Made by a program: the position numbers and the translations under genes
Notes under the pieces: generated by a model
The model's database searches: none
Seen by the model: the letters and a program-made list of their open reading frames with translations, nothing else
Told to the model about the DNA's origin: nothing
DNA from: Tuctoria greenei
Lineage: Eukaryota > Streptophyta > Magnoliopsida > Poales > Poaceae
DNA length: 64,000 nucleotides
Assembly (NCBI GenBank): GCA_036927565.1
Contig: JAYESD010000001.1
Location: 273,369,560-273,433,559 of the forward strand
Reading direction: 5' to 3'
Shown: one piece after another, positions 42,619 to 52,269 of the stretch
How positions within the stretch are numbered: the first letter of the stretch is position 1
How the letters are laid out: every line of letters starts with the position of its first letter

Positions 42619-44414
42619 TGTGAGACCTATGTGTGCTGAATACATTGGCTATGATGATAGAAGTTTTGAATACTGCCAAAACACCCATCTCAACAAGGTC
42701 TATCTCTAAGTCCGAGCTCCTGCAAGGTCCGACGATAGGTCCGACTTGTTTTGGGTAGCTCTGGCAAGGTTCGACGTAAGGTTTGACTTACTTTATCTAG
42801 GTCCGACTTGCTATGGCTAGATCCCACTAGCTTTGGTTAGCTCTGGCGCTAGGTCCGACTAGCTTTGATAAGCTCCGGTGCTAGGTCCGACTAGCTTTGG
42901 TTAGCTGCAGCGCTAGGTCCTGCTAGCTTTAGTATGCTCCGGTACTAGGTCTTGCTAGCCTTGGTAAGCTCCAGTGCTAGGTCCTGCCAGCTTTGTAAGC
43001 TCCGGTTAGATTTGGCAAGGTCCGGTGCTAGATTGCAATGGTTCTGCTTTTAACTTGCAATATTTTGAACTTGCTTTACACTTATGGAAAGTTTGCTTAG
43101 TATTCTTTTACTAAGTTTTTGATGTGTTTTGGCTGATCATGGTGGTTAATGTTTCTGCTATGGTTTGCAACATGCTTATGTGAGGTGCTCACGTAAGGTG
43201 TTGTGGTTTCGGAACTAACGTGAGTTAAGTCGAGGACATACGCTCAGAAGTATCGATTGTTTATTCATGTGCAGGTGTTGCTTGAGTTCAAGACATGGTT
43301 GGTGACGGGATCCATTGAACTAGTCTTAGGGAGAAGATGAGGTTCAATAACCAAGTTCGGGAGGAATTGTGGTTGAGTTGATCGGGAGGTTGCGCAACAT
43401 GTTTGAATCAAGAACAATGCATATGAAGGTATCGTGGACGTTGTTGGAAGATGGTTGCACGTGTGCATGGAGTGCATGGACTTGGCTGCATAGTTCCAAG
43501 CTGTGATGAAGAGTTGTTAACATAAAGAACTGGTCAGAAAGGTCCAACCGACTAGGTTATGGACTCAGACTGCGGCTGAGTCATGTTTGACTCAAATATG
43601 GAAAAATTTGAGTTGGTTATGATAGGATTTCATGTGGGTCATGAAGTTGAGTTATTTTAAGAATGTGGGATATGTTCCTGAAGTTTTTGAATGTCTTAAG
43701 ATTGCTTCTATCAGCGTATGGAAGAGTCTTGAGCAGTTATAGAAAGTTTTGGTAGAAATTGAGTAGGATACGAGTCCTAGTTAGGATTGGGTTGGCCTAA
43801 GGCTGGTTATATAAGCAAGAGAGGCCAGACCTCGTGGCACACGGAGTTTGGGCTGTTCCACTTGTGTTTTGATCAATAAAATTCATAGTTTGAATGATAT
43901 TTTGTACCTTTTTTGTCCGACTTGTTTCAGACAAGTTTTTCTGTCGAGTTTCTGCACAGCACTACGTTGCTTTGGTGTTTTTATCATAACTCGAGTTTTA
44001 CCAATCCAATTGACGTGATTATTTTTTTGTTGTCTTCACAACTTGATTATCTATCATATGTGGAAATTTCACGGGCATTGGATTTGTGGTTTCTGATCTA
44101 CACGAGTTTCTTTGCAGCATTGTAGACCTGTTTTATACTCGGGTAGAACAGATTGACCTTTGTTTGATCTTTTGATCATAACTTGAGTTTTTGTCAACGG
44201 TTTTCCATGATTCTTGTTGTCGTGTTTTTGTGACTTGATTATATACAATATTTACAACTTTTGTCACAGTTGAACACTTTTATATCAGTTGCACACATGG
44301 TTTCTTTAACAGGTCAATTTTCTGTCGAGGGGTTTTCGTTGCTTTCGCTGAAAAATTTTTAATCTACCATTCACCCCCCATTTGGTAGCTTTTCACGTGC
44401 TCTTCGATCCTACA
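42619..44414 (+). repeat. 3' LTR of Sirevirus C
   Basis: TGTGAGACCTATG...CGATCCTACA, 1,796 bp. It begins directly after a PPT and ends with the same GATCCTACA-type terminus as other Sirevirus LTRs. The 5' partner is absent, so insertion age cannot be judged. Confidence 0.85.
42715..43035 (+). repeat. ~35-bp tandem array in the Sirevirus C LTR
   Basis: Units of the form AGCTCCGGTGCTAGG then TCCGACTAGCTTTGGTT repeat eight or so times with variation. It occupies the same relative place as the palindrome arrays in the LTRs of Sireviruses A and B. Confidence 0.75.
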
Positions 44415-44738
44415 GTTTAGTATATTTCTGGAGTACTATCCTTAGAGTATTACGCTTTGGCTAGTACCGGTCAATATTTAGTATATTTACAAAGGTCTCG
44501 AGGTGTTTTTTTTTCCAGAGCTATTGTCTTTACATGTAACTTGTGTGATAAATTTGTGACAGTCTATTATTTAATGATTGCTTGGTTTTGATTGTCCTTA
44601 CACTTAGCACATAGATCTTTTTCTTATTAAGTACAAATGTCATGAGAAAATTTACTCCCTTATGTGACTATTTGTGCGAATGTGACTGAAATTTGATAAT
44701 GTTTTACATGATTTTAGTGAATTTTATTGAATTTGAAG
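44415..44738. other. Flank between Sirevirus C and the CACTA gene
   Basis: A/T-rich, no coding sequence, no CACTA 5' terminus found. Confidence 0.4.
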
Positions 44739-46914
44739 ATGTCTCAATCAGAGCATCAACAACATATTGAAGAGGAGGCTCAACACCAGACTCAACAGCA
44801 GACTCAGCAGCAGACTCGTGAAGAGGATGCATCTGCCTCTGGTAACAGAAGAAAGAAAAGGTCGCGGACGATGTGGCCAACAGACATTTTGACTATTGAT
44901 GAGGCCAATGATGAAGGCTTACCCCTGGACCATAATGTGAAATACGAGACTGTCCAGAGTTTGGGGTCTGACTGCTCGAGAAAGGGTGCTACTAAACCTA
45001 CAGGGATTCAATCACTTGACCGAAAATGAAAAGGATAAAATCTTCGAAAGCTCTATCCAACCATATGTTCAATATCCGGAACATATGAAACAGAACGAGA
45101 AGAAGCTAGCTATGAAGATGGTATCTCATGCATGGAGGACCTACAAAACTAAGCTTGTGAATCTTTGGAGGTACCATGAAACCCCCTTCCATACGTATCC
45201 ATATGTGTCAGAAGATGACTGGGCGAGATGTGTTAAAAAGTGTGAATCACAGGGTTTTGCCTAGAACAGTGAATATATGAAGTGACTCCGATCGCAGAAC
45301 GAGCTTGAACACCACCTCGGCAACATCAGTTATGCTGAAAAAAAAAGGAGTTGGGAAGAACCAAATGAAAGATTGGTCGAGCTAGGTCTTGAGGATCCAT
45401 ACGACAGTTTTAGTGGAAGGCTGAAACCATTTATGCGCGCTCGTTCACAGTTGACTGAGTTAGGCCATATCCCATTCTACAGCCCGAGCACCTTACATGT
45501 TGCTCAAAGAGCCTAGAGCCTGAGCAGTGAAGACTAAAATGGTGAGAGGGAAAACAATGCCCTCAGCAAGGACCTGCAAAGACCAAAGCAACGAGGTTCT
45601 GTTCGTGGTGTTTCTAGTAAGTTAACCTGGAGGGAGGGTTTTCCGGAACACAAAATACGTATTGGAAGCAGAAAATGACCTCGACATCACAGGTTGACAT
45701 CGATAAGCTAAAAATATAGCTGAGAAGGGAGCTCCTAAGAGACATGAATATTATGCTGCAGGGAGCAGGTATACCAATCCCTAACGCGTTATTCGTCTTA
45801 AGTAATGACGAGGAGCGTAGGAGCAACTTTGCTTCTACAGCAGCTGGGGATGGACAACCACAAGAGGATCTCCAGGTACCAGCGTTTGGACCTTCAATTG
45901 AGTCGGACATGATAGATAACTTGGCTCAGCCAATAATATGCAACCTTCTACTAATGGTGGGGGAATCGCTCGAATGGAGGTCAGGAGAGGGCTAGTGTAT
46001 CCCAATCAGACCATGCTTGACGACATCCAGGTGGACACAACATCCTATACTGTGGTCAAGGTGGACATGGTGCATGAAAAAACAAAAAACCTAGACCTCA
46101 AAGTACCACCGAATGATACAATGCCAACTATGTGGGATGCAGTTACTAGAAGGGTTCAGTGTAGATGGAGCCTTATTGTTGTTGACCAAGCAGTAGCAGC
46201 AGCTTCCGCGTTGACCTCTAATGCTTTGATGTCTCCTGAGGCACGTTTTCCTATGCATCCAAATGCAGAGCAGATGGATCTGTCTCTAATTCTAGAGATA
46301 TTATTGCCTCCAGTTATAGAGAAGCGGCAGAAGTCTCCAATTGGAGAGCAGCTACCTCTAGTTATAGAGAAGCAGCAGAAGTCTCCAATTAAATAGCAGT
46401 TGCCTCTTGTTACAGAGAAACCACATCTGTTTCCAACTCTAGAGCTGCTGCAGAAGTCTCCACTTGAAGAGCAGCCAAATCAATCTCCACCTCGCACTCG
46501 GAGTGCACTGCACCCTACACCTGATCAGCCGCCGGCAAAGCCGACGAATAATCGACGTGCCAAGAACAAGAGTCAACCGCAACGGCGATTGCTGAAGGAA
46601 GCTTGCAAGAAACCACTGAAAGAGTCAGAAGGTAACCCCAAGCCGCCGAAAGCTATACTGCAGGCTAACCCAAGGTTTGTAACAGGAAAGCCGATGTTAA
46701 CAGCAGGCGCGCTCAAACAAGTTGATAAACCTTGTGTTCAACTTCATCAATACTATATGAAAAAATACAACAAATTGCAAACCATACTAGGGGCATTCAA
46801 GGATAAACACTTTCCCTCGGGTGATGGTGCTTTAGTCATCGAATGGTCCGATCTCCACGACCTTTTCAACCTTGACACGTTGGATGTCTCTCTATTACGC
46901 CGCTTCGCATAGTG
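44739..46914 (+). pseudogene. CACTA (Ptta/En-Spm) accessory protein, N-terminal and middle
   Basis: The ATG at 44739 gives MSQSEHQQHIEEE and a glutamine-rich start. After a frame change near 44990 the family core follows: FNHLTENEKDKIF, MKMVSHAWRTYKTKLVNLW, YVSEDDWARCVKKCESQGFA, then SQNELEHHLGN and RLKPFMRARSQLTELGHIPF across stops, and SSKLTWREGFPEH. This matches the plant transposase (Ptta/En/Spm) domain recalled from grass CACTA elements. The middle part to 46914 is proline-rich, with repeated EKQQKSPIEEQLPLVI-type units (46310-46480). It contains about seven stops or frameshifts. DNA-binding accessory role is inferred from the family. Confidence 0.75.
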
Positions 46915-46919
46915 AGTCC

Positions 46920-47733
46920 TCAAAAACTAGGTTCTTGAATACATATACTCAATATAAGTGTTATATGTAACAAATTTGGCATTTTACGTGTAGACACCAG
47001 CAACAGCATACTCGTCATAACACGGTAAATGTGTCTCCTGCATATCTTGACCCGCAAATACCAGCGAGAACTTATATGCAAACGTCGAGCGGCCGAAAAG
47101 ATGTTGTTCAATATTTTATCAAGGCAATGAAATACTACAGTGATAAGAAGCTCCTAGTCGTACCGTTCAACCTGGGTAACCATTGGGCAACCATAGCAAT
47201 TTCTACAAAGTATGATCAAGTGTGGTATTGTGACTCCTCAAGGTCGAGAGATGAAAAAACTGGCGAGTGAATAATCTGTAAATGTAATGATATTTCTTCC
47301 GTTATTGAGAAGTAAGATACTTCTTCACTTTAGTTTCTGACTGTTTCGTCCTTCAACGATAATTTTACATTAATTGTGAATGTTTTTGTTTAGTGCTTTT
47401 GTACAAGTAAAAGGAAAACGCTGACAACTTAAATATCATATGGCATTCGACGTCCCACAACAAGCTACAAGCAACACGTGCAGCTTCCATGTCTGCTTGC
47501 ACATGGCTTTATTTGGAGAGCAACCTAATTGCAATATATGTGTATGTGAAATTATTTTACTTTATTACTAATCTTTTGCTAAATCTCATTTTATTGTGTG
47601 GCAGGACTATAGACTAGCCTTCAGGAACGCTGAAGGTCGTAGCCTCGAGCAAATTAGAGACGTACTATGCACGTTCATCATTTCTGAAATCATTAATCCA
47701 AAGGGAGAATTTCATTACAAACTAGAGGATTAG
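46920..47733 (+). pseudogene. CACTA Ulp1-like protease domain, C-terminal
   Basis: Separated pieces encode SSGRKDVVQYFIKAMKYY, LLVVPFNLGNHWATIAIS (probable catalytic His), WYCDSSRSR (Asp), CSFHVCLHMALFG near 47480 (probable catalytic Cys) and DYRLAFRNAEGRSLEQIRD to FIISEIINPKGEFHYKLED, with TAG at 47731. The order His-Asp-Cys and the spacing fit a C48 (Ulp1/SENP) cysteine peptidase fold attached to En/Spm-type genes. A run of A/T-rich sequence with a GTGTAG-like acceptor (about 46995) and another at 47540-47605 suggest introns. Not every break can be explained by splicing. Confidence 0.7.
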
Positions 47734-48090
47734 ATGATAATTATTCTTTGTGTAATTAGTTACTTATTAAGTTGGATGAATAGGGAAATTCTTTGTGTAA
47801 TAGTTACTTGGTATATAAGCAGGATGAACAAGGGGGCATTCTTTGTGTAAATAATATAATTACTTGGTAACCACGATTGACACTTTGTTAATATTTGATT
47901 GGTTAATGTGTGTGATCTCCATTTGGCTATACATATGTTTCTATATGTGTATGTTGTTGACACTGGCAATGCGGCTGCCAAATCATGGCTAGCTCCAGGA
48001 TGCAGCCGACAACCAGGATAATCACGGGTGAGGACACCTAATAGGAGACGTGCTTCTAGCAGGAAACGTCTTCCTGTTAGTGTTGTAGTG
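47734..48090 (+). mobile_element. CACTA 3' subterminal region and terminus
   Basis: The segment ends GTTAGTGTTGTAGTG at 48090; reverse complemented this reads CACTACAACACTAAC, a CACTA-type terminal inverted repeat. Inside it, GACGT and TCCTGTTAG words are repeated near 48040-48080. The matching 5' end was not found in the window, so the element is incomplete. Confidence 0.6.
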
Positions 48091-48120
48091 ACCTGCTTGT
48101 AAACATTCCGCGACGGGTTG

Positions 48121-48994
48121 TGTCGGTACCCTGCGTACCGGATACCCCTTGGACCAGCGAAGAGTGCAAAGGAACTCCACATATCTGAGTTGAAGACCTC
48201 CGAAGGCCCCACGTGTCACACGGAACCAGACCTGCCTCCCTTCTATGGTTAGTCCCAGTGCTGCCACGTATACCATAAAACCGGAGCTACATTCCATACA
48301 TGGGAAAGCTCCGGACTGGATACTTATGCGGCACCCAGGGCCTAACCCCCGACAGAGGGAAGCTCCGGTACCGACACGTGTACAATAGCACCGGACCTAC
48401 TCGTCCAAGACGGTAAGCTCCAGAGCTGCCACGCGTCCAACCGCCGGACCTTCAACCTCAACAGGCAGATTGGTGGACCTCCAACGGCTCGGACCTTCAA
48501 GGAACATTAAAGACTTCAAGACGTGATTATGTGTCATTAATGTTATCTTAATGACACACGATCGGAGGACCCTTAATACTAGTAACACCGCTATCAAGGT
48601 GCGTTACCACGCTGTTAAGGGGAATTAAGTGCATTAACTGTGTATTAAGCATCAGTAACCGCCAGGGCCACATGTCGGGCCAGGCTAACGATGTAACGGC
48701 TAGCCCTTGTACTATAAAAGGACTGGTCGAGTGATACACAGGGGGAACTTCTTCCACTGTGGGAACTTCTTCCACTCTGGACTCTGGTCTCACACATACC
48801 AGTGCACAAACGCTCAATACAACAACAACACACACCCGTGGAGTACGGAATTACACCCAGGCGGCCCGAACCACATAAATCCTCGTGTCAACTCGCCATC
48901 TTTCTCTGAATGTCCGCGCGCCCTAACCGAACTAAGAAACTTCGCGGTATACTAACCGTAGTGCTGGGAGAATCGCCGAAATCATCCTCCGACA
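48121..48994 (+). repeat. LTR of Tat element 1
   Basis: TGTCGGTACC...CCTCCGACA, 874 bp, with inverted TGTCGG/CCGACA ends. It holds several GGAGCT...AGCTCC dyads (about 48283-48425) and CTATAAAAGG, a likely TATA box, at about 48712. Confidence 0.88.
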
Positions 48995-48995
48995 G

Positions 48996-49014
48996 TTGGC
49001 ACGCCAGGTAGGGG
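48996..49014 (+). promoter_or_regulatory. Primer binding site, Tat element 1
   Basis: TTGGCACGCCAGGTAGGGG follows the LTR by one base. It differs at one position from the better TTGGCGCGCCAGGTAGGGG of element 2. Confidence 0.8.
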
Positions 49015-49035
49015 CTCGACGCCTGAGATTCGAAG

Positions 49036-50494
49036 ATGGTGAATTCTGCTGCTAAATCATCCAACGGTAACCACGTTGAGCGACCTGCTGGAGGCAATCC
49101 CTCCAACATGCAGCAGCCAGCAGGTGCCGTAGCCCCAGCAGGAGTCATGCCACCACCGCCACCATCTGCTCTGGTGAATCAAGCGGGACAACGAGATGGG
49201 GCGTTCACGTCGGTCACTGCATCGGCAAACAACAACCCGGAACACGCGCTTAATGCTGCGCGTGCTCTTCTCCAACGTCCACCACCTCCAGGAGCACCCC
49301 AGAGTGCGATGGAACAGTGGAGAGCTGATGTGGATCACCTGGTTGCAGCAGCAGCCGATCGCATCAGCAATCAAGGCCCCCCCCTCGGGGCGGGCCCTAT
49401 CGCAGCGCCGGACCTTGTCGGGTAGACTAGGTCCGCAAGCTTCGCAGCATGGGAGGCCAACTGCGTCTCAACAGGCGACGTCGCTACCTTCCGGGGCACG
49501 ACGTACTCAAACGACAACGAGGCTTTCTACTCATGACCTCCGAGCAGAGCTCGATCGTCGTTATCAGCAACAGGACGACCGCGTCCACATCGAGCGTGCT
49601 CGCGAGAGGCGAGAGGCTCGAGACAGTCCTACCCCTGAGGGAGTAGGAGGAGGTTGTTCTGCCTTGGCCATGCACTTACGCATGGTCAGATGGTCGCAAA
49701 ATTTCCAGCCTCACCTGCCGGAGAAATTTGATGGGACTATCAATCCCGCCGAATTTCTTCAAATCTACTCCAGCGCTATCCTTGCGGCTGGGGGAAATGA
49801 GGCTGTGATGGCCAATTATTTCCCCGTGGCTTTGACTGGGACCGCCAGGTCCTAGTTCATGAGACCACCACCTGACTCCATCAACAATTGGGCGGAGTTG
49901 TACCAACAGTTCACCGCCAATTTCGGGAGCTCATACACCCGACCAGGCACGGAACTGGATCTTTTTGCTATCAAGCAAAAAGGGGGAGAGTCCTTGCAAT
50001 CTTTCATCCAGAGGTTCTCCCAGGTACGAAATACCATTCCTTCTATCTCAAGGGCTTCTGTTATTGTAGCATTCAGGCAGGGCATTCGAGATAAGAAGAT
50101 GCTGGAGAAGCTGGCGACTAAGGAAGTCACCAGTGTCACGAAACTCTTCAGCTTGGCAGACAAGTATGCCAAGGCTGCGGAGGGCCGTTAAATGCACTCC
50201 CAACCACCTCCGGAGGCTAACAAAAAGTCCTCCAAGGGTGAAGCCACTACCTTCGGGAGTGGCAAGAAAAAGAAAAAGTCCAACGGCAACAAGAAGTTGT
50301 CGGCCGGCACACCTACTGCAGCTGCTGTAGCAGCTCCGGGTGGTCGGGGGCCACGCCCCGAGAAAAAACCTCGGCCGTCGTCTAAAGACAGTGGCAGCTC
50401 CAAGATGTGGTGTCCCATACACAAGACGGACATCCACAACCTGGAAAACTGCCGAGAGGTCCAGAACCTCGCCGAGCGCTACAACAAGCGCTAG
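49036..50494 (+). pseudogene. Tat element 1 gag
   Basis: ATG at 49036 (MVNSAAKSSNG). The frame shifts near 49400. The capsid core then reads LPEKFDGTINPAEFLQIYSS, AVMANYFPVALTGTARS, LDLFAIKQKGGESLQSFIQR and KMLEKLATKEVTSVTKLFSL, followed by a lysine-rich tail and MWCPIHKTDIHNLENCREVQ, a CX-H-C knuckle-like end. Stops at 49853 (TAG, from a Trp codon), 50189 (TAA) and 50492 (TAG) make it inactive. Confidence 0.88.
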
Positions 50495-50624
50495 GAAGAA
50501 ACTCCTTTCCATCAAAGGGAAGGAAAACAAAAAGTCAACGAAGCTCCTTTCCATTCAACGCCATCTTAGGCAGGCCAGCTTTGTACAAATTCATGGCTGC
50601 TACTCATTATGGCTACTTGGTGTT
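50495..50624 (+). pseudogene. Tat element 1 protease end after internal deletion
   Basis: AACGAAGCTCC is joined directly to TTTCCATTCAACGCC. In element 2 these words are about 560 bp apart (58045 and 58616). The remainder encodes a shifted RPALYKFMAATHYGYLV. Confidence 0.75.
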
Positions 50625-52241
50625 TGTTGACGGCTGTTATATACCAATTTCATCCATCAATTTAACTCAATTATGTGAAGGATTTGTCATTTCTTGCACA
50701 CATCACCTTTCTATCTAACCCAATTCCACTTGGACTTGGAGAAATATGTGTATGCAACATTTTATGCAGGAAATGTAGAGGGACCAATCCTATAAAATAT
50801 CATCCCAGCCAATCAGGCGATGACACGTGGCATCCCATGGATCAGATGGCCCACAAATAGAAGTATCCAAAGAGATCCAACGGTGTATCGGCCATATACA
50901 TTAATGGAACCCACCTGGCAGCCACCTAGAGAAAGCACACGAGAAACAGTGCAATGACCAGGTCGGTCGAACTAGGGGGTCGGCCAACCTGGTCTTTGCA
51001 CCAAACTCGGTCAGCCTCCACGTGTTCGCTCCTCCCGGCTCCCTGGAGTCAATGGTGACTGATTCGCACGCTTTTGATGGCCGGAACCGACCTCAACACT
51101 AGTATAAATAGGACACCATACCCCTCACTTCAACACACATTACTTGGGCATCATTCTATTGTATACACTATCTTCCATAGTCCTTAGAGGAGTTAGGATG
51201 TAGAGAGGAGAGCCTCTAGTCCCAAGTCCAAATTGGGAAAGGAGTAGAAGGAGTCTCTCTTCCCAATTCCACGTTGGGAAAGGTATGGCTTATGTATTCC
51301 TTCTTGTATTTGTGACTTTGTGCTCAATAAAGATATTATCTTTAGTCTTTTTTTATTCATATACTTGGACAAAGTGTTTCTTGTTTGATTGTGGAGTCCA
51401 TGTATGTGGAAGGTATAGTCTTTATGATTTCACTCTCATGATCACATCTTATGGTTATAAACACTATAGACCCCAACTATAGTCTATGTAGTTATGATAT
51501 GATTATGTTAATATGAATGACTATGCTATGCAATCAACATTGGTTTAACGATGTTTAGGTTAGTCATTGCCTTAGTATGGCTTGTGCCATGGCTCCTAAG
51601 GTATTTGCTTAGTATGCTAGCATGGTTCTAGGGTATTTAAGTAGCGTTGGATGTCTCGTAGACCCATGGATTGAAGAGGTAGGCAGTAGGTGGTGACAGC
51701 CCTATCTGTCCTTTGTAATCCTCCACGTTCGGCTATGCCACAGGCTCTTGGCGGGAGTCGCCCTAATATTGCTAGGGGTAAGCCCGTGCCTGATGTGTTG
51801 AATAGCATTGCATAGGAATTCATCATTGACATGACCATTAGTATCTACCTTAGGCTATGTATATGTATTAGGAGCATTGTAGGAGAAACTCTCTAACTCT
51901 CAATCCAATCTCCCTCTAGGACCCATTTTACCCTTTAGAATAGATTGCCTAGGTGTGTGTCACACTACCCCTATTATCAACTTACCCTTGTCCGGATAAT
52001 GGATTAGTATCCCATAGCTTGACCATAAGAGTAGTATATACTTTACTCCATTGCCTTCCTTTGGGATAAATACGATACCCTTGGGAATACTCATGGGTGA
52101 AATGCTACACCAATATCTTCCGTGCGCTTGCGGATCTCATCTCTTTACAGGAGATGATCTGTGGTGTTAAGAAATACCAACAAGCATTTCTGGCGCCGTT
52201 GCCGGGGATGATTTGTTAGTATATCTTAGGAGCCGTCAACA
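50625..52241 (+). repeat. LTR of the Athila-like element
   Basis: 1,617 bp with perfect 10-bp inverted ends TGTTGACGGC and GCCGTCAACA. CTAGTATAAATAGGAC near 51100-51116 is a likely TATA box. Confidence 0.75.
52191..52208 (+). promoter_or_regulatory. PBS-like site inside the LTR end
   Basis: TGGCGCCGTTGCCGGGGA, an exact match to the usual gypsy (tRNA-Asp type) PBS, placed 33 bp before the LTR terminus rather than after it. Confidence 0.7.
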
Positions 52242-52249
52242 AGTATTTC

Positions 52250-52268
52250 TGGCACCGTTGCCGGGGAA
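52250..52268 (+). promoter_or_regulatory. PBS after the LTR
   Basis: TGGCACCGTTGCCGGGGAA, one mismatch to the usual site, eight bases after the LTR end. Confidence 0.7.
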
Positions 52269-52269
52269 G

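Larger units (their letters stand above)
36232..44414 (+). mobile_element. Sirevirus C, 5'-truncated
   Basis: Plus-strand Sirevirus starting inside gag; the 5' LTR and the first ~60 gag codons are missing. Gag, protease, integrase, RT and RNase H follow in order, then about 1 kb of non-coding sequence with multiple polypurine runs, and a 1.8-kb 3' LTR. It has no third ORF. Copy D at 2415-3425 belongs to the same subfamily. Multiple stops and frameshifts make it inactive. Confidence 0.92.
48121..50624 (+). mobile_element. Tat-clade Ty3/gypsy element 1, truncated
   Basis: 5' LTR, arginine-tRNA-type PBS and gag are present. After gag the element jumps, through a roughly 560-bp deletion, to the end of the protease (YKFMAATHYGYLV), and is then cut at 50624 by the Athila-like LTR. 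It is closely related to element 2 at 55664. Confidence 0.88.
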
